The translations under genes and the position numbers were made by a program. This document shows positions 8,304 through 17,417 of a DNA stretch of 64,000 bases, piece by piece (position 1 is the first letter of the stretch; each line of letters opens with the position of its first letter). Source of the DNA: Massilia sp. PDC64 (GTDB lineage Bacteria > Pseudomonadota > Gammaproteobacteria > Burkholderiales > Burkholderiaceae_D); NCBI RefSeq assembly GCF_900101265.1, contig NZ_FMZS01000015.1, positions 62,001 to 126,000 on the forward strand, read 5' to 3'. Below the pieces are notes generated by a model. It searched no databases, had not been told where the DNA came from, and was given only the letters and a program-made list of their open reading frames with translations.

Positions 8304-11009
8304 ATGAAAAACACCGCCAAGACCCTGACACTGACAGCGAAGAAAGCGCCGGCCAAGAGCACGGCCCAGCTGTCGGTGCCGAAGACCGCGACCTCGTATT
8401 TCCTCGAAACGGAAGCGGCAGCCAAGGTGACGGTGGTGAAGACGCGTTCGCGCCTGGCGTCGCTGAAGGCAGTGCAGGCCGAGGAAGCGTCGCGCCCGCA
8501 GCCGGAACAGTTCGACGACGCCGCCGCCGCGGGTGAAGCGCAGGCCGAGGCCGTCGCCGCCGACGTGCAGGCAGCGGAACCCGCTGCCGAGCCCGTGATC
8601 GCACCGGTCGCCGCCGTCGCACTGGACGAGACGGACGACGCCATCCCGACGCCGACCGCGCCCGCCGCGCCGCCGGTGATCGTCAAGAAGCGCGTCTCGC
8701 GCCTGGCCGCGCTGAAGGCCGACGCCGCGCCCGAAGCTGCCCCGGCCGCACCGGAACCGGTCGCCGCCGCGCCCGAGGTGCCGGCAGCCGCCGCTGTCGA
8801 ACCGGCCCCGGCCGCCCGCGTCGTGCGCACCCGCACCGCGCGCCGCATCGAGCCGTCCGTCGCGTCGACGACCGCCGCCCAGCCGACCGGCACCGTCAGC
8901 ACGACGACGGATGCCGCCGCGCTGGCCGCGATCGACACGTCTGGCTACCTGCTGCCGCAGGTGAAGGTGCCGGGCCGCCGCGGCCGCAAGCCGAGCGAAT
9001 TCGTGCCGGAGAACGACGAGATCGCGGCGCTGAACGCCGTCGAGCGCGCCGAGCTGAAGGCCGCGTCGAAACTGCGCGAGCGCAAGGCCAAGGGCGCCGC
9101 CGGCCTGTTCGGCACCGAGGAAGGTTTCTCGGGCGAAGAACTGGAAAAGCGCCGCCAGCAGCTGAAGAACCTGATCAACATGGGCAAGGAGCGCGGCTAC
9201 CTGACCCATGCGGAGATCAACGACCACCTGCCGGAAAACATCATCGATCCGGAAGCGATCGAAGGCATCATCGCGACGTTCAACGACATGGGCATCGCCG
9301 TCTACGAGCGCGCGCCGGAAGCGGAAATGATGCTGCTGTCGGACGCCGTCGTCACGCCGACGAGCGAAGACGAAGTCGAGGCTGCCGCCGCGACGGCGCT
9401 GTCGACCGTCGATTCCGACTTCGGCCGCACGACCGATCCGGTCCGCATGTACATGCGCGAGATGGGCGCCGTGTCGCTGCTGACGCGCGAAGGCGAGATC
9501 GCCATCGCCAAGCGCATCGAGGAAGGCCTGAAGGACATGGTGCAGGCGATTTCCGCCTGCCCGGTGACGATCTCCGAGATCATCGCCCTGTCGCACAAGA
9601 TCGCCGCGGACGAGCTGAAGATCGATGACGTCGTGGACGGCCTGATCGACCCGAACGAAGGCGCCCCCGCCGCCGCGCCGGTGAGCAGCGCGAGCGACGA
9701 GGACGAGGACGAGGAAGATGTCGACGTCGAGGAAGAAGAGGACGAAGGCGGTGCCGGCGGCAGCGCCGCGGCGGGCTACTCGGCCGAACAGCTGGCCGCG
9801 CTGAAGAAGGGCGCGCTGGAAAAGTTCGCCCTCATCGAGAAGCAGTTTGACAAGATGGGCCACGCGTTCAAGACGCAGGGTTACGGCTCGCCGGCCTACA
9901 CGGCCGCGCAGGAAGTGATCTCGTCGGAACTGCTGGGCATCCGCTTCACGGCGAAGGTCGTGGAAAAGCTGTGCGACACGCTGCGCGGCCAGATGGACGA
10001 GGTGCGCTCGATCGAGCGCGCCGTGCTGGACATCTGCGTGAACCGCTGCGGCATGCCGCGCGCCCACTTCATCAAGGTCTTCCCGGGCAACGAGACGGAC
10101 CTGGAATGGGTGCAGCGCGAAGTCGACTGCGCGTATCCGTACAGCGCCGTGTTGAAGCGCAACGCCCCGGCGATCCTGGAACTGCAGCAGCGCATGATCG
10201 ACCTGCAGGCGCGCGTGGCGCTGCCGCTGGCGGACCTGCGTACGATCAACCGCCAGATGGCGGCCGGCGAAAAGCGTGCCCGCACGGCGAAGCGCGAAAT
10301 GACCGTGGCCAACCTGCGTCTCGTGATCTCGATCGCGAAGAAGTACATCAACCGCGGCCTGCAGTTCCTCGACCTGATCCAGGAGGGCAACATCGGCCTG
10401 CTGAAGGCCGTGGACAAGTTCGAGTACCGTCGTGGCTATAAATTCTCGACGTACGCGACGTGGTGGATCCGCCAGGCGATCACGCGTTCGATCGCCGACA
10501 TGGCCCGCACGATCCGCGTGCCGGTGCACATGATCGAGACGATCAACAAGATGAACCGCATCTCGCGCCAGATCATGCAGGAAACGGGCACCGAGCCGGA
10601 CATGGCGACCCTGGCGACGAAGATGGAGATGCCGGAATCGAAGGTCCGCGAGATCATGAAGATCGCGAAGGAACCGATCTCGATGGAAACCCCGATGGGC
10701 GAGGACGGCGATTCGCAGTTGGGCGACTTCATCGAGGACAACGCCACGCTGGCCCCGCTGGACGCCGCGCTGCACGCATCGATGCGCAACGTGATCAAGG
10801 AAGTGCTGGACTCGCTGACCCCGCGCGAAGCGAAGGTCCTGCGCATGCGCTACGGCGTCGAGATGTCGAACGACCACACGCTGGAAGAAGTGGGCAAGCA
10901 GTTCGACGTGACCCGCGAGCGTATCCGCCAGATCGAAGCGAAGGCGATGAGCAAGCTGCGCCAGCCGTCGCGTTCGGACAAGCTCAAGACGTTCTTGCAG
11001 AACCAGTAA
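8304..11009 (+). CDS. rpoD: RNA polymerase sigma factor RpoD (sigma-70), with long N-terminal extension
   Basis: 901 residues. Region 1.1-like sequence starts only near residue 272 (EELEKRRQQLKNLINMG), region 1.2 near 377 (DPVRMYMREMG), and the acidic non-conserved region near 465-485. Regions 2.1-2.4 follow from about 665 (LRLVISIAKKYINRGLQ, then KFSTYATWWIRQA), then region 3, then region 4.2 near 860 (HTLEEVGKQFDVTRERIRQ). The first 270 residues are an Ala/Pro/Glu-rich extension with basic patches, two of them near-copies (TRSRLASLKA at 47-56 and a similar stretch near 126-137). E. coli RpoD has 613 residues, so the extension is large. GGAGAAAG precedes the ATG. It directs housekeeping transcription. 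Confidence 0.97.
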   Translation: MKNTAKTLTLTAKKAPAKSTAQLSVPKTATSYFLETEAAAKVTVVKTRSRLASLKAVQAEEASRPQPEQFDDAAAAGEAQAEAVAADVQAAEPAAEPVIAPVAAVALDETDDAIPTPTAPAAPPVIVKKRVSRLAALKADAAPEAAPAAPEPVAAAPEVPAAAAVEPAPAARVVRTRTARRIEPSVASTTAAQPTGTVSTTTDAAALAAIDTSGYLLPQVKVPGRRGRKPSEFVPENDEIAALNAVERAELKAASKLRERKAKGAAGLFGTEEGFSGEELEKRRQQLKNLINMGKERGYLTHAEINDHLPENIIDPEAIEGIIATFNDMGIAVYERAPEAEMMLLSDAVVTPTSEDEVEAAAATALSTVDSDFGRTTDPVRMYMREMGAVSLLTREGEIAIAKRIEEGLKDMVQAISACPVTISEIIALSHKIAADELKIDDVVDGLIDPNEGAPAAAPVSSASDEDEDEEDVDVEEEEDEGGAGGSAAAGYSAEQLAALKKGALEKFALIEKQFDKMGHAFKTQGYGSPAYTAAQEVISSELLGIRFTAKVVEKLCDTLRGQMDEVRSIERAVLDICVNRCGMPRAHFIKVFPGNETDLEWVQREVDCAYPYSAVLKRNAPAILELQQRMIDLQARVALPLADLRTINRQMAAGEKRARTAKREMTVANLRLVISIAKKYINRGLQFLDLIQEGNIGLLKAVDKFEYRRGYKFSTYATWWIRQAITRSIADMARTIRVPVHMIETINKMNRISRQIMQETGTEPDMATLATKMEMPESKVREIMKIAKEPISMETPMGEDGDSQLGDFIEDNATLAPLDAALHASMRNVIKEVLDSLTPREAKVLRMRYGVEMSNDHTLEEVGKQFDVTRERIRQIEAKAMSKLRQPSRSDKLKTFLQNQ

Positions 11010-11028
11010 CCGTCGTACCCGCGACGAC

Positions 11029-11064
11029 AAGCCGCGCCGCCCACCGGGCCGCGCGGCTTTTTTT
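11029..11064 (+). terminator. Intrinsic terminator after rpoD
   Basis: AAGCCGCGC (11029-11037) pairs with GCGCGGCTT (11051-11059), with further GC pairs inside, followed by seven Ts. It lies 19 bases after the rpoD stop. Confidence 0.9.
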
Positions 11065-11195
11065 CGCCCTTTTGTTGTGCCGCCCCGACACAAGTTATCA
11101 AACGAAAAATGGTTCCATCGAGAAATTCACAATCTGTCTGGTATTGACGAGCCAGCTTGCGGATACTTGGCACATCGACTGTTCCGCATATTCAC

Positions 11196-11972
11196 ATGGT
11201 TCGCCTTTCCTCTCTTTTCCTGGCCGCCGCCTGCGGCCTGCCGCTCGCCGCATCGGCCGGCGATGACGACACGATTTCCTCCGACCGTCCCGACTTCGTC
11301 GAATCCAGCCAGGTCGTCGGCAAAGGCCGTCTGCAGCTGGAAACGAGCCTGCAGTGGGAGCGCGACCGCGCCGATGGCGTCACCGCGCGCACCCTCACCA
11401 CGCCGACCCTGCTGCGCATCGGCCTCGGCGAGACGACGGAACTGCGCTTCGAGACGGATGGCCGCACCGTCGAACACGCGGGCGGCGCGACGTCGGCCGG
11501 CTATGCCGACACGTCCGTCGGCATCAAATGGCACACGGCCGACCAGAACGGCGCCGCGCCGTCGATGGGCTGGCTGCTGCATGCGGACCTTCCCAGCGGC
11601 AGCGCAGCGCTGCGCGGCGCCAAGGTGCGCCCGTCGCTGCGCGTCGCCGCGGAGTGGGAGCTGGCCAATGGCGTCGGGATCGGCATCATGCCCGGCGTCG
11701 GCACCGACAACGACGAGCGCGGCGCCCGGCGCGGCTACGGCATTCTTGCCGCCACGGTCGGCCGCGACATCACGGAACGCCTGCACGGCTTCGTGGAACT
11801 GGCCGCGCCGCGCATCGCCCGCGCCAGCCGCGGCGGCACGCAGGCCGTCTTCGACACCGGCGTGACGTGGCTCGTCACGAACGATATCCAACTGGACGCC
11901 GCGGTGAGCCGCGGCCTGAACCGCCGCACGCCGGACCTGGGCGTCGGCCTGGGCCTGTCGGTCCGCCGCTGA
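11196..11972 (+). CDS. Outer-membrane beta-barrel transporter-like protein (phenol MetA-pathway family), paralogue 1
   Basis: 258 residues with a signal peptide cut near ASA/GDDD (about residue 20). The mature part starts DDDTISSDRPDFVESSQVVGKG and is a run of alternating amphipathic strands ending in an aromatic-poor LSVRR tail, consistent with a small beta-barrel of the MetA-pathway-of-phenol-degradation family. The start at 11196 puts the signal at the very N-terminus. A close paralogue of the same length lies at 13662-14438, with a chemotaxis receptor between. Substrate is unknown. The receptor gene starts ten bases downstream, so the two are probably co-transcribed. Confidence 0.75.
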   Translation: MVRLSSLFLAAACGLPLAASAGDDDTISSDRPDFVESSQVVGKGRLQLETSLQWERDRADGVTARTLTTPTLLRIGLGETTELRFETDGRTVEHAGGATSAGYADTSVGIKWHTADQNGAAPSMGWLLHADLPSGSAALRGAKVRPSLRVAAEWELANGVGIGIMPGVGTDNDERGARRGYGILAATVGRDITERLHGFVELAAPRIARASRGGTQAVFDTGVTWLVTNDIQLDAAVSRGLNRRTPDLGVGLGLSVRR

Positions 11973-11982
11973 AGGAACTCCC

Positions 11983-13587
11983 ATGCTGAACCGCTTCACC
12001 ATCCGCCAGCGCATGCTGGCCTGGAACGTCACCGCCATCGCCTTCGTCGTGATGGTCGGCGCCATCGGCGAACTGGCCGTCGGCCGGCTCGACGGCGCCA
12101 TGGACGCCATCACCGGCAACGGCAGCGCCATCCGCCACCAGATGCAGGCCGACCAGGCCCATGATGCACTGCGCGCCGACGTGCTGGCCGCGCTGCTGGC
12201 GGGCGATGCCGACACGGCCGCGCGCGACGCCGCCCGCCGCGACGCGGCCGAACACACGGCCCTGTTCCGCAAGATGATGGCGAACCTCGACGGGCAGGTG
12301 ACGGATCCCGCCATCCGCGCGGCGATCGACAAGGTGAAACCCGACGTCGACGCTTACCTGCACAGCGTCGACGGCATCCTGAAACTATCGGATCCGGCCG
12401 CCGCGCGCGCCGCCTATCCCGCGTTCATGGACCGCTTCCACGTGCTCGAAAAGAGCATGGAGACGCTGTCCGGACGCATCGAGGCCGCGTCCGACGACAC
12501 CCGCGCCGCGGGCGACGCGACCGTGCACGCCGCGCGCGTGTGGGTGATCGCCGTCGCGCTGCTGGCTGCGCTGACGACGTTCGTGGCGGGCGTGCTGCTC
12601 GTGCGCTCGATCAGCCGTCCGCTCGACGCCGCGATCGACCTCGCCGACCGTATCGCGGCCGGCCGCCTCGATACCGGCCTCGCGTGCGCCGACGACGACC
12701 GCAGCGAGACGGGGCGCCTGAACCGCGCGCTGGCGGCGATGCAGGCCAGCCTGCGCCGCATCGTGGGCGACGTGCGTGGCGGCACCGAAGCCATCGCGAC
12801 GACGACGGCGCAGATCGCCAGCGGCAACGCCGACCTGTCGCGCCGCACGGAAGCGCAGGCCGGCGCGCTGGAAGAGACAGCGGCCTCGATCGAACAGTTG
12901 ACGGCCACCGTGCGCCAGAACGCGGAGCACGCGCGCCAGGCGGACAGTCTCGCGCAAGCGGCGTCCGGCATCGCGCAGCGCGGCGGCGCCGTCGTGGGGC
13001 AGGTGGTCGACACGATGGGCGCGATCGACGCGTCCGCGCGCCGCATCGTCGACATCATCGGCGTCATCGAAGGCATCGCATTCCAGACCAATATCCTCGC
13101 GCTGAACGCCGCCGTGGAAGCGGCCCGCGCGGGCGAGCAGGGCAGGGGCTTTGCCGTCGTCGCGGGCGAGGTGCGCACGCTGGCCCAGCGCGCCAACGCG
13201 GCGGCGAACGAGATCAAGGGCCTCATCGACGATTCCGTGGCCCGCGTCGACGCCGGCACGCGCCTCGTCGCGGAAGCGGGTGCCACGATGCGCGACGTCG
13301 TCGACAGCGTGAGCCGCGTGACAGCGATCATGGGCGAGATCAGCATCGCCAGCGGCGAGCAGGAACAAGGCATCGGCCAGGTCAACCGCGCCATCGGCGA
13401 GATCGACGGCGCCACGCAGCAGAACGCGGCGCTCGTGGAAGAGGCCACGGCCGCCGCGGGCGCCATGCAGGAGCAGGCGGAGCAGCTGCGTCGGCTCGTG
13501 GCCAGCTTCGTGCTGGACGCGGCGCCGGCTGTCGCGCCGCGTGCAGCGCTGCCGCCGACAGGGGTGCCACGCCTGGCGCTGCAATGA
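11983..13587 (+). CDS. Methyl-accepting chemotaxis protein
   Basis: 534 residues: membrane helix 1 (about 13-33), a roughly 150-residue periplasmic four-helix sensor, membrane helix 2 (about 183-205), a HAMP domain with RSISRPLDAAIDLADRIA, and a signalling domain with the hairpin tip FQTNILALNAAVEAARAGEQ. Methylation-helix sequences (ADLSRRTEAQAGALEETAAS and the C-terminal QQNAALVEEATAAA) are present. There is no obvious CheR-binding pentapeptide at the C-terminus (it ends PRLALQ). It signals through CheA/CheW. The ligand is unknown, but its place between two paralogous barrel proteins suggests a shared stimulus. Confidence 0.93.
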   Translation: MLNRFTIRQRMLAWNVTAIAFVVMVGAIGELAVGRLDGAMDAITGNGSAIRHQMQADQAHDALRADVLAALLAGDADTAARDAARRDAAEHTALFRKMMANLDGQVTDPAIRAAIDKVKPDVDAYLHSVDGILKLSDPAAARAAYPAFMDRFHVLEKSMETLSGRIEAASDDTRAAGDATVHAARVWVIAVALLAALTTFVAGVLLVRSISRPLDAAIDLADRIAAGRLDTGLACADDDRSETGRLNRALAAMQASLRRIVGDVRGGTEAIATTTAQIASGNADLSRRTEAQAGALEETAASIEQLTATVRQNAEHARQADSLAQAASGIAQRGGAVVGQVVDTMGAIDASARRIVDIIGVIEGIAFQTNILALNAAVEAARAGEQGRGFAVVAGEVRTLAQRANAAANEIKGLIDDSVARVDAGTRLVAEAGATMRDVVDSVSRVTAIMGEISIASGEQEQGIGQVNRAIGEIDGATQQNAALVEEATAAAGAMQEQAEQLRRLVASFVLDAAPAVAPRAALPPTGVPRLALQ

Positions 13588-13661
13588 TTACGGTTTAGAC
13601 AGGTTGGACCACGCCGGCCCGGGCTTGGCATACTGTCGACATTCTGATCGCCACCGACTTT

Positions 13662-14438
13662 ATGCAACCTACGATCCGTTTCTCTTTCCTGGCCTGCCTG
13701 CTGGCAGGCCTCGTTTCCGTCCCGGCCGCCCGTGCCGACGACGACACCATCAACCCCGACCGCCCCAACGTCGCCAACTCGAGCCAGGTGGTTGGTAGCC
13801 GCCGCGTGCAGCTCGAGACGGGCGTCCAGTGGGACCGCCAGCGCGACCCTGATTCACACGTGCGCACGCTCACGACGCCGACCCTGCTGCGCATCGGCGT
13901 GGCCGACGCGCTCGAACTACGCGTGGAGACGGATGGACGCACGATCGAGCACGCGAGCGACCCCGCGTCCGGCGCGCACACGGTCAGTGCGGGCTGGGCC
14001 GATCTGTCCGCAGGTGTGAAGTGGCATATCGCCGACCAGGACGGCATGCGTCCGTCGGTCGGGCTGATCGCAGAAGTCGCCCTGCCGACCGGCAGCGCGG
14101 GACTGCGCGGCAGCGGGTTCCGGCCGGCGGTCGAGCTGCCGCTGGAGTGGGATCTCGGCCATGAATGGTCGCTGGGCTTGATGCCCGGCGTCGTGCGCGA
14201 CAGCGACGCCACGTACGGCGTGCTTGCCGCGTCCATCGGGAAAGCGTTCAGCGAACGGCTGCACGGCTTTGCGGAGGTGGCCGCGCCGCAGATCGGGCAC
14301 GGCACCCAGACGCTCGTCGATGCGGGCGTGGCGTGGCTCGTGAACAAGGATTGCCAGGTCGACGCGATGGTCGTGCATGGGCTGAACCGCCAGACGCCGG
14401 GGCTGAGCCTGGCGTTTGGCGTGTCCGTCCGACGGTAG
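13662..14438 (+). CDS. Outer-membrane beta-barrel transporter-like protein, paralogue 2
   Basis: 258 residues, the same length as the protein at 11196-11972 and alignable end to end: both have a signal peptide, then DDDTI..DRP, then SSQVVG, QLET, TLTTPTLLRIG, ETDGRT.EHA, GLNR.TP and the C-terminal SVRR. Signal cleavage is near ARA/DDDT (about residue 25). It is therefore a tandem-type duplication separated by the chemotaxis receptor gene. Its own promoter probably lies in the 74 bp before it. The barrel and outer-membrane location are inferred from the family pattern; transport substrate is unknown. Confidence 0.75.
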   Translation: MQPTIRFSFLACLLAGLVSVPAARADDDTINPDRPNVANSSQVVGSRRVQLETGVQWDRQRDPDSHVRTLTTPTLLRIGVADALELRVETDGRTIEHASDPASGAHTVSAGWADLSAGVKWHIADQDGMRPSVGLIAEVALPTGSAGLRGSGFRPAVELPLEWDLGHEWSLGLMPGVVRDSDATYGVLAASIGKAFSERLHGFAEVAAPQIGHGTQTLVDAGVAWLVNKDCQVDAMVVHGLNRQTPGLSLAFGVSVRR

Positions 14439-14439
14439 A

Positions 14440-17259
14440 TCAACCGGTGTTGCGCAACCCCGCCGCAACGCCATTGATCGACAGGTGAATGCCCCGATGC
14501 ACCCGCTCGTCGACTTTCTGCTCGGCCGACAGCGCACGATGGCGCTGAATGAGTTCGACCTGCAGGTGGTTCAGCGGATCGAGATACGCGAAGCGGTTCT
14601 GGATCGAGCGCGCCAGCAGCGGGTTGTTCACGAGGCGTTCCTCAGTGCCCGTGACGAGCGCGAGGCAGCGCAGCGTTTCCGCGTACTCGGCCGCGATGCG
14701 CTTGAAGATGCGCTCGCGCAGTTCCGCGTCCGGCACCAGTTCCGCATAGCGCGACGCGATGGCGAGGTCGGTCTTGGCCAGCACCATGTCCATGTTCGAC
14801 AGCAGGGTCGCGAAGAACGGCCAGTGCTGCGCCATCTCGCGCAGCAGCGCCAGGCGTTCCTCACGATCGCCCTCGGCGAGCCAGCCGGAGACGGCGGCGC
14901 CGAAGCCGAACCAGCCCGGCAGCAGCAGCCGGCACTGGCCCCACGAGAAGCCCCACGGAATCGCGCGCAGGTCTTCGATGCGGCGCGTCGACTTGCGTGA
15001 CGCGGGGCGCGAGCCGAGATTCAGTTCCGCGATCTCCGCGATCGGCGTCGCGGCGAAGAAGTAGTCCGTGAAGCCTGGGGTCTCGTACACGAGGTTGCGG
15101 TACGCCTTGTACGCGCGCTGCGACAGCTCGGCCATCACGGGCTCGAAGCGGGACAGGCGTTCCATCTGTTCGCGGTCCGCATCGTGCGGCATCAGGCCTG
15201 CTTCCAGCGTCGCGGCGACGAGCAGCTCCAGGTTGCGGCGGCCGATCTCCGGATTGCTGAATTTCGACGAGATGATCTCGCCCTGTTCCGTCAGGCGGAT
15301 CTGGCCGTTCACGGTGCCCGGCGGCTGCGCGAGGATCGCGTCGTAGCTGGGGCCGCCGCCGCGGCCGACCGTGCCGCCGCGGCCGTGGAACAGGCGCAGC
15401 TTGACGTTCGCGTCGGCGAACACCTTCACCAGCTTCAGCTCGGCCTGGTACAGCTCCCAGTTCGACGTGAGGAAGCCGCCGTCCTTGTTCGAGTCCGAAT
15501 AGCCCAGCATGACTTCCTGCAGGCGGCCCTGGTGCTCGATCACGTCGGACACGACCGGCAGCGCCATCCACTCGCGCATGATGTCGCTGGCGCGCTGCAG
15601 GTCGGGGATCGTCTCGAACAGCGGGATCACCATCACGTCGCTCTTCTTCTCGCTGGGGCGCAGCAGGCCCGTCTCCTTTTGCAGCAGCAGGACTTCGAGC
15701 AGGTCCGACACCGTCTCCGTGTGCGAGATGATGTAGTTGCGGATGGCGCGCGTGCCGTAGCGCTTGCGGATCTCGCGCGCCGTGCGCAGGATCTGCAGCT
15801 CGGAATTCGTCACGTCCGAATAGCTTTCGTACGGCGTGTACAGCAGGCGCGGCTGCGCCAGTTCGTCCAGCAGCAGTTTTACCTTGGCGTCTTCGTCCAG
15901 CGCCGCGTAGTCGCTTTCCACGCCGGCGCGCGCGAACAGCTCGGCCAGCACTTTCTCGTGCACGTCGGAGCTCTGGCGCATGTCGAGCGAGGCGAGGTGG
16001 AAGCCGAAGATGCGCGCCGCGCGTACGAGGCCGTTCAGGCGCGGCACGGCGAGGATCGCACCGTGGTTCTCGTTCAGCGAGTCGACGAGCACCTGCAGGT
16101 CGGCCCGGAATTCCGAGGCGTCGCGATAGGCGGCCGCAGGGCCCACTTCCTTGCGCAGGATGTTCGTGGCGCCCAGTTCGCGCGCCGTCGACGCGAGGCG
16201 TGCGTAGATGCCGATCAGCGCGCGGCGGTACGGCTCGTCGCTGCGGTGCGGGGAATGGTCCGGCGACGCGTCGGCCAGCGCCAGCAGCGCGGGGCTCACG
16301 GACACGAGCAGGGTCGACGGCGACAGTTCCGCGCCCAGCGCATGCACTTCGTCGAGATAGAAATCGAAGATGGTCGTCGAATGGCGCACGAGGGCGCGCT
16401 GCATCGTCGCGGCGTTGACGTTCGGGTTGCCGTCGCGGTCGCCACCGATCCAGCTGCCCATCTGCATGTAGGCCGCGTCGTCCAGGCCGTGCGCGGCCGT
16501 TCCATAGTGCGCCGCGATCTCTTCCTCGACGTCGTCGTACAGGGCCGGCAGCTCGCGCAGGAACGTGGTGCGGTAGTAGGACAGGGCGTTCTCGATCTCG
16601 TCCGCCACCGTCAGTTTCTCGTAGCGCAGCATGCGGGTCTGCCACAGCGTGGCGATGCGCGCCTGCAGCAGTTGCAGGTTGCGCGCGCGTTCCTTCGGCG
16701 TCAGCGGCAGGTCGCGCTCGGCCAGCAGGCGCGCGATGTCGTGCTCGGCGTCGAGGGTCGACTTGCGCTGCACCTCGGTCGGGTGCGCCGTCAGCACGGG
16801 GGCGATCAGCGCGTCGCGGAGAAACGCCTCGACCGTGTCCTGTGCGACGCCGGCGTCCTTCAGGCGCGTGAGGGCGTAGGCGACGCTGGACGGCTGCGGC
16901 TTCGAGCCGGCCAGCAGGTGGGCGCGGCGGCGGCGGATGTGGTGCTGGTCTTCCGCGATGTTGGCCAGGTGCGAGAAGTACGAAAAGGCGCGCACGACGG
17001 AGTTCGTCTCTTCGCGCGACAGTTTCGCCAGCAGCGTCTTGAGTTCGGAGCCGGCTTCCTCGTCGTCTTCGCGGCGGAAGCGCACGGCGGTCTGGCGGAT
17101 CGTCTCGACGACGTCGAACACGGCTTCGCCTTCCTGGTCGCGCAGCACGTCGCCGAGGAGGCGGCCGAGCAGGCGGATGTCTTCTTTCAGCGGCGCGTCC
17201 TTGTCGACAGTGCCGGGCGGGTGGGGGTTGAGTGCAGCAGGATTGTCCATATCGACCAT
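14440..17259 (-). CDS. ppc: Phosphoenolpyruvate carboxylase
   Basis: 939 residues, near the usual length. It fixes bicarbonate onto phosphoenolpyruvate to make oxaloacetate, refilling the TCA cycle. Signatures: VLTAHPTEVQRKSTLD with the catalytic His, GSWIGGDRDGNPNV, GYSDSNKDGGF, LRLFHGRGGTVGRGGGP and the C-terminal RNTG, which closes the active site and reports effector binding. The chosen ATG at 17259 begins MVDMDNPAAL; a second in-frame ATG at 17250 is possible. The open frame upstream to 17412 overlaps the hemC promoter and looks unused. It converges on the paralogue-2 barrel gene with one base between stops. Confidence 0.97.
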   Translation of the reverse strand: MVDMDNPAALNPHPPGTVDKDAPLKEDIRLLGRLLGDVLRDQEGEAVFDVVETIRQTAVRFRREDDEEAGSELKTLLAKLSREETNSVVRAFSYFSHLANIAEDQHHIRRRRAHLLAGSKPQPSSVAYALTRLKDAGVAQDTVEAFLRDALIAPVLTAHPTEVQRKSTLDAEHDIARLLAERDLPLTPKERARNLQLLQARIATLWQTRMLRYEKLTVADEIENALSYYRTTFLRELPALYDDVEEEIAAHYGTAAHGLDDAAYMQMGSWIGGDRDGNPNVNAATMQRALVRHSTTIFDFYLDEVHALGAELSPSTLLVSVSPALLALADASPDHSPHRSDEPYRRALIGIYARLASTARELGATNILRKEVGPAAAYRDASEFRADLQVLVDSLNENHGAILAVPRLNGLVRAARIFGFHLASLDMRQSSDVHEKVLAELFARAGVESDYAALDEDAKVKLLLDELAQPRLLYTPYESYSDVTNSELQILRTAREIRKRYGTRAIRNYIISHTETVSDLLEVLLLQKETGLLRPSEKKSDVMVIPLFETIPDLQRASDIMREWMALPVVSDVIEHQGRLQEVMLGYSDSNKDGGFLTSNWELYQAELKLVKVFADANVKLRLFHGRGGTVGRGGGPSYDAILAQPPGTVNGQIRLTEQGEIISSKFSNPEIGRRNLELLVAATLEAGLMPHDADREQMERLSRFEPVMAELSQRAYKAYRNLVYETPGFTDYFFAATPIAEIAELNLGSRPASRKSTRRIEDLRAIPWGFSWGQCRLLLPGWFGFGAAVSGWLAEGDREERLALLREMAQHWPFFATLLSNMDMVLAKTDLAIASRYAELVPDAELRERIFKRIAAEYAETLRCLALVTGTEERLVNNPLLARSIQNRFAYLDPLNHLQVELIQRHRALSAEQKVDERVHRGIHLSINGVAAGLRNTG

Positions 17260-17354
17260 GGTTGAATTGTTGAAACTGCAGATACAACGAATCGGTATTA
17301 CCAAAGGTCCTGCGGGGCGCGCTGGCGGTTCGCCATGGCCTGCGGATTGGCCCA

Positions 17355-17363
17355 TGCTAGAAT
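17355..17363 (+). promoter_or_regulatory. Extended -10 promoter of hemC
   Basis: TG, one base, then TAGAAT lies 55 bp before the hemC ATG, matching an extended -10 element. No good -35 is seen, which is normal for this promoter class. Confidence 0.5.
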
Positions 17364-17417
17364 TTATGGTCTCAAGTATGGGCTTAACCGGCGCTGCCCG
17401 ATCCGGGCGCAACGACA

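Noticed and set aside
7959..11093. A 1044-residue open frame on the minus strand opposite rpoD.
   Set aside because: It mirrors the rpoD coding region; composition is low-complexity His/Arg/Leu rich, and rpoD is certain on the other strand.
17260..17412. An upstream extension of ppc to 17412.
   Set aside because: It covers the hemC promoter and has no family similarity.
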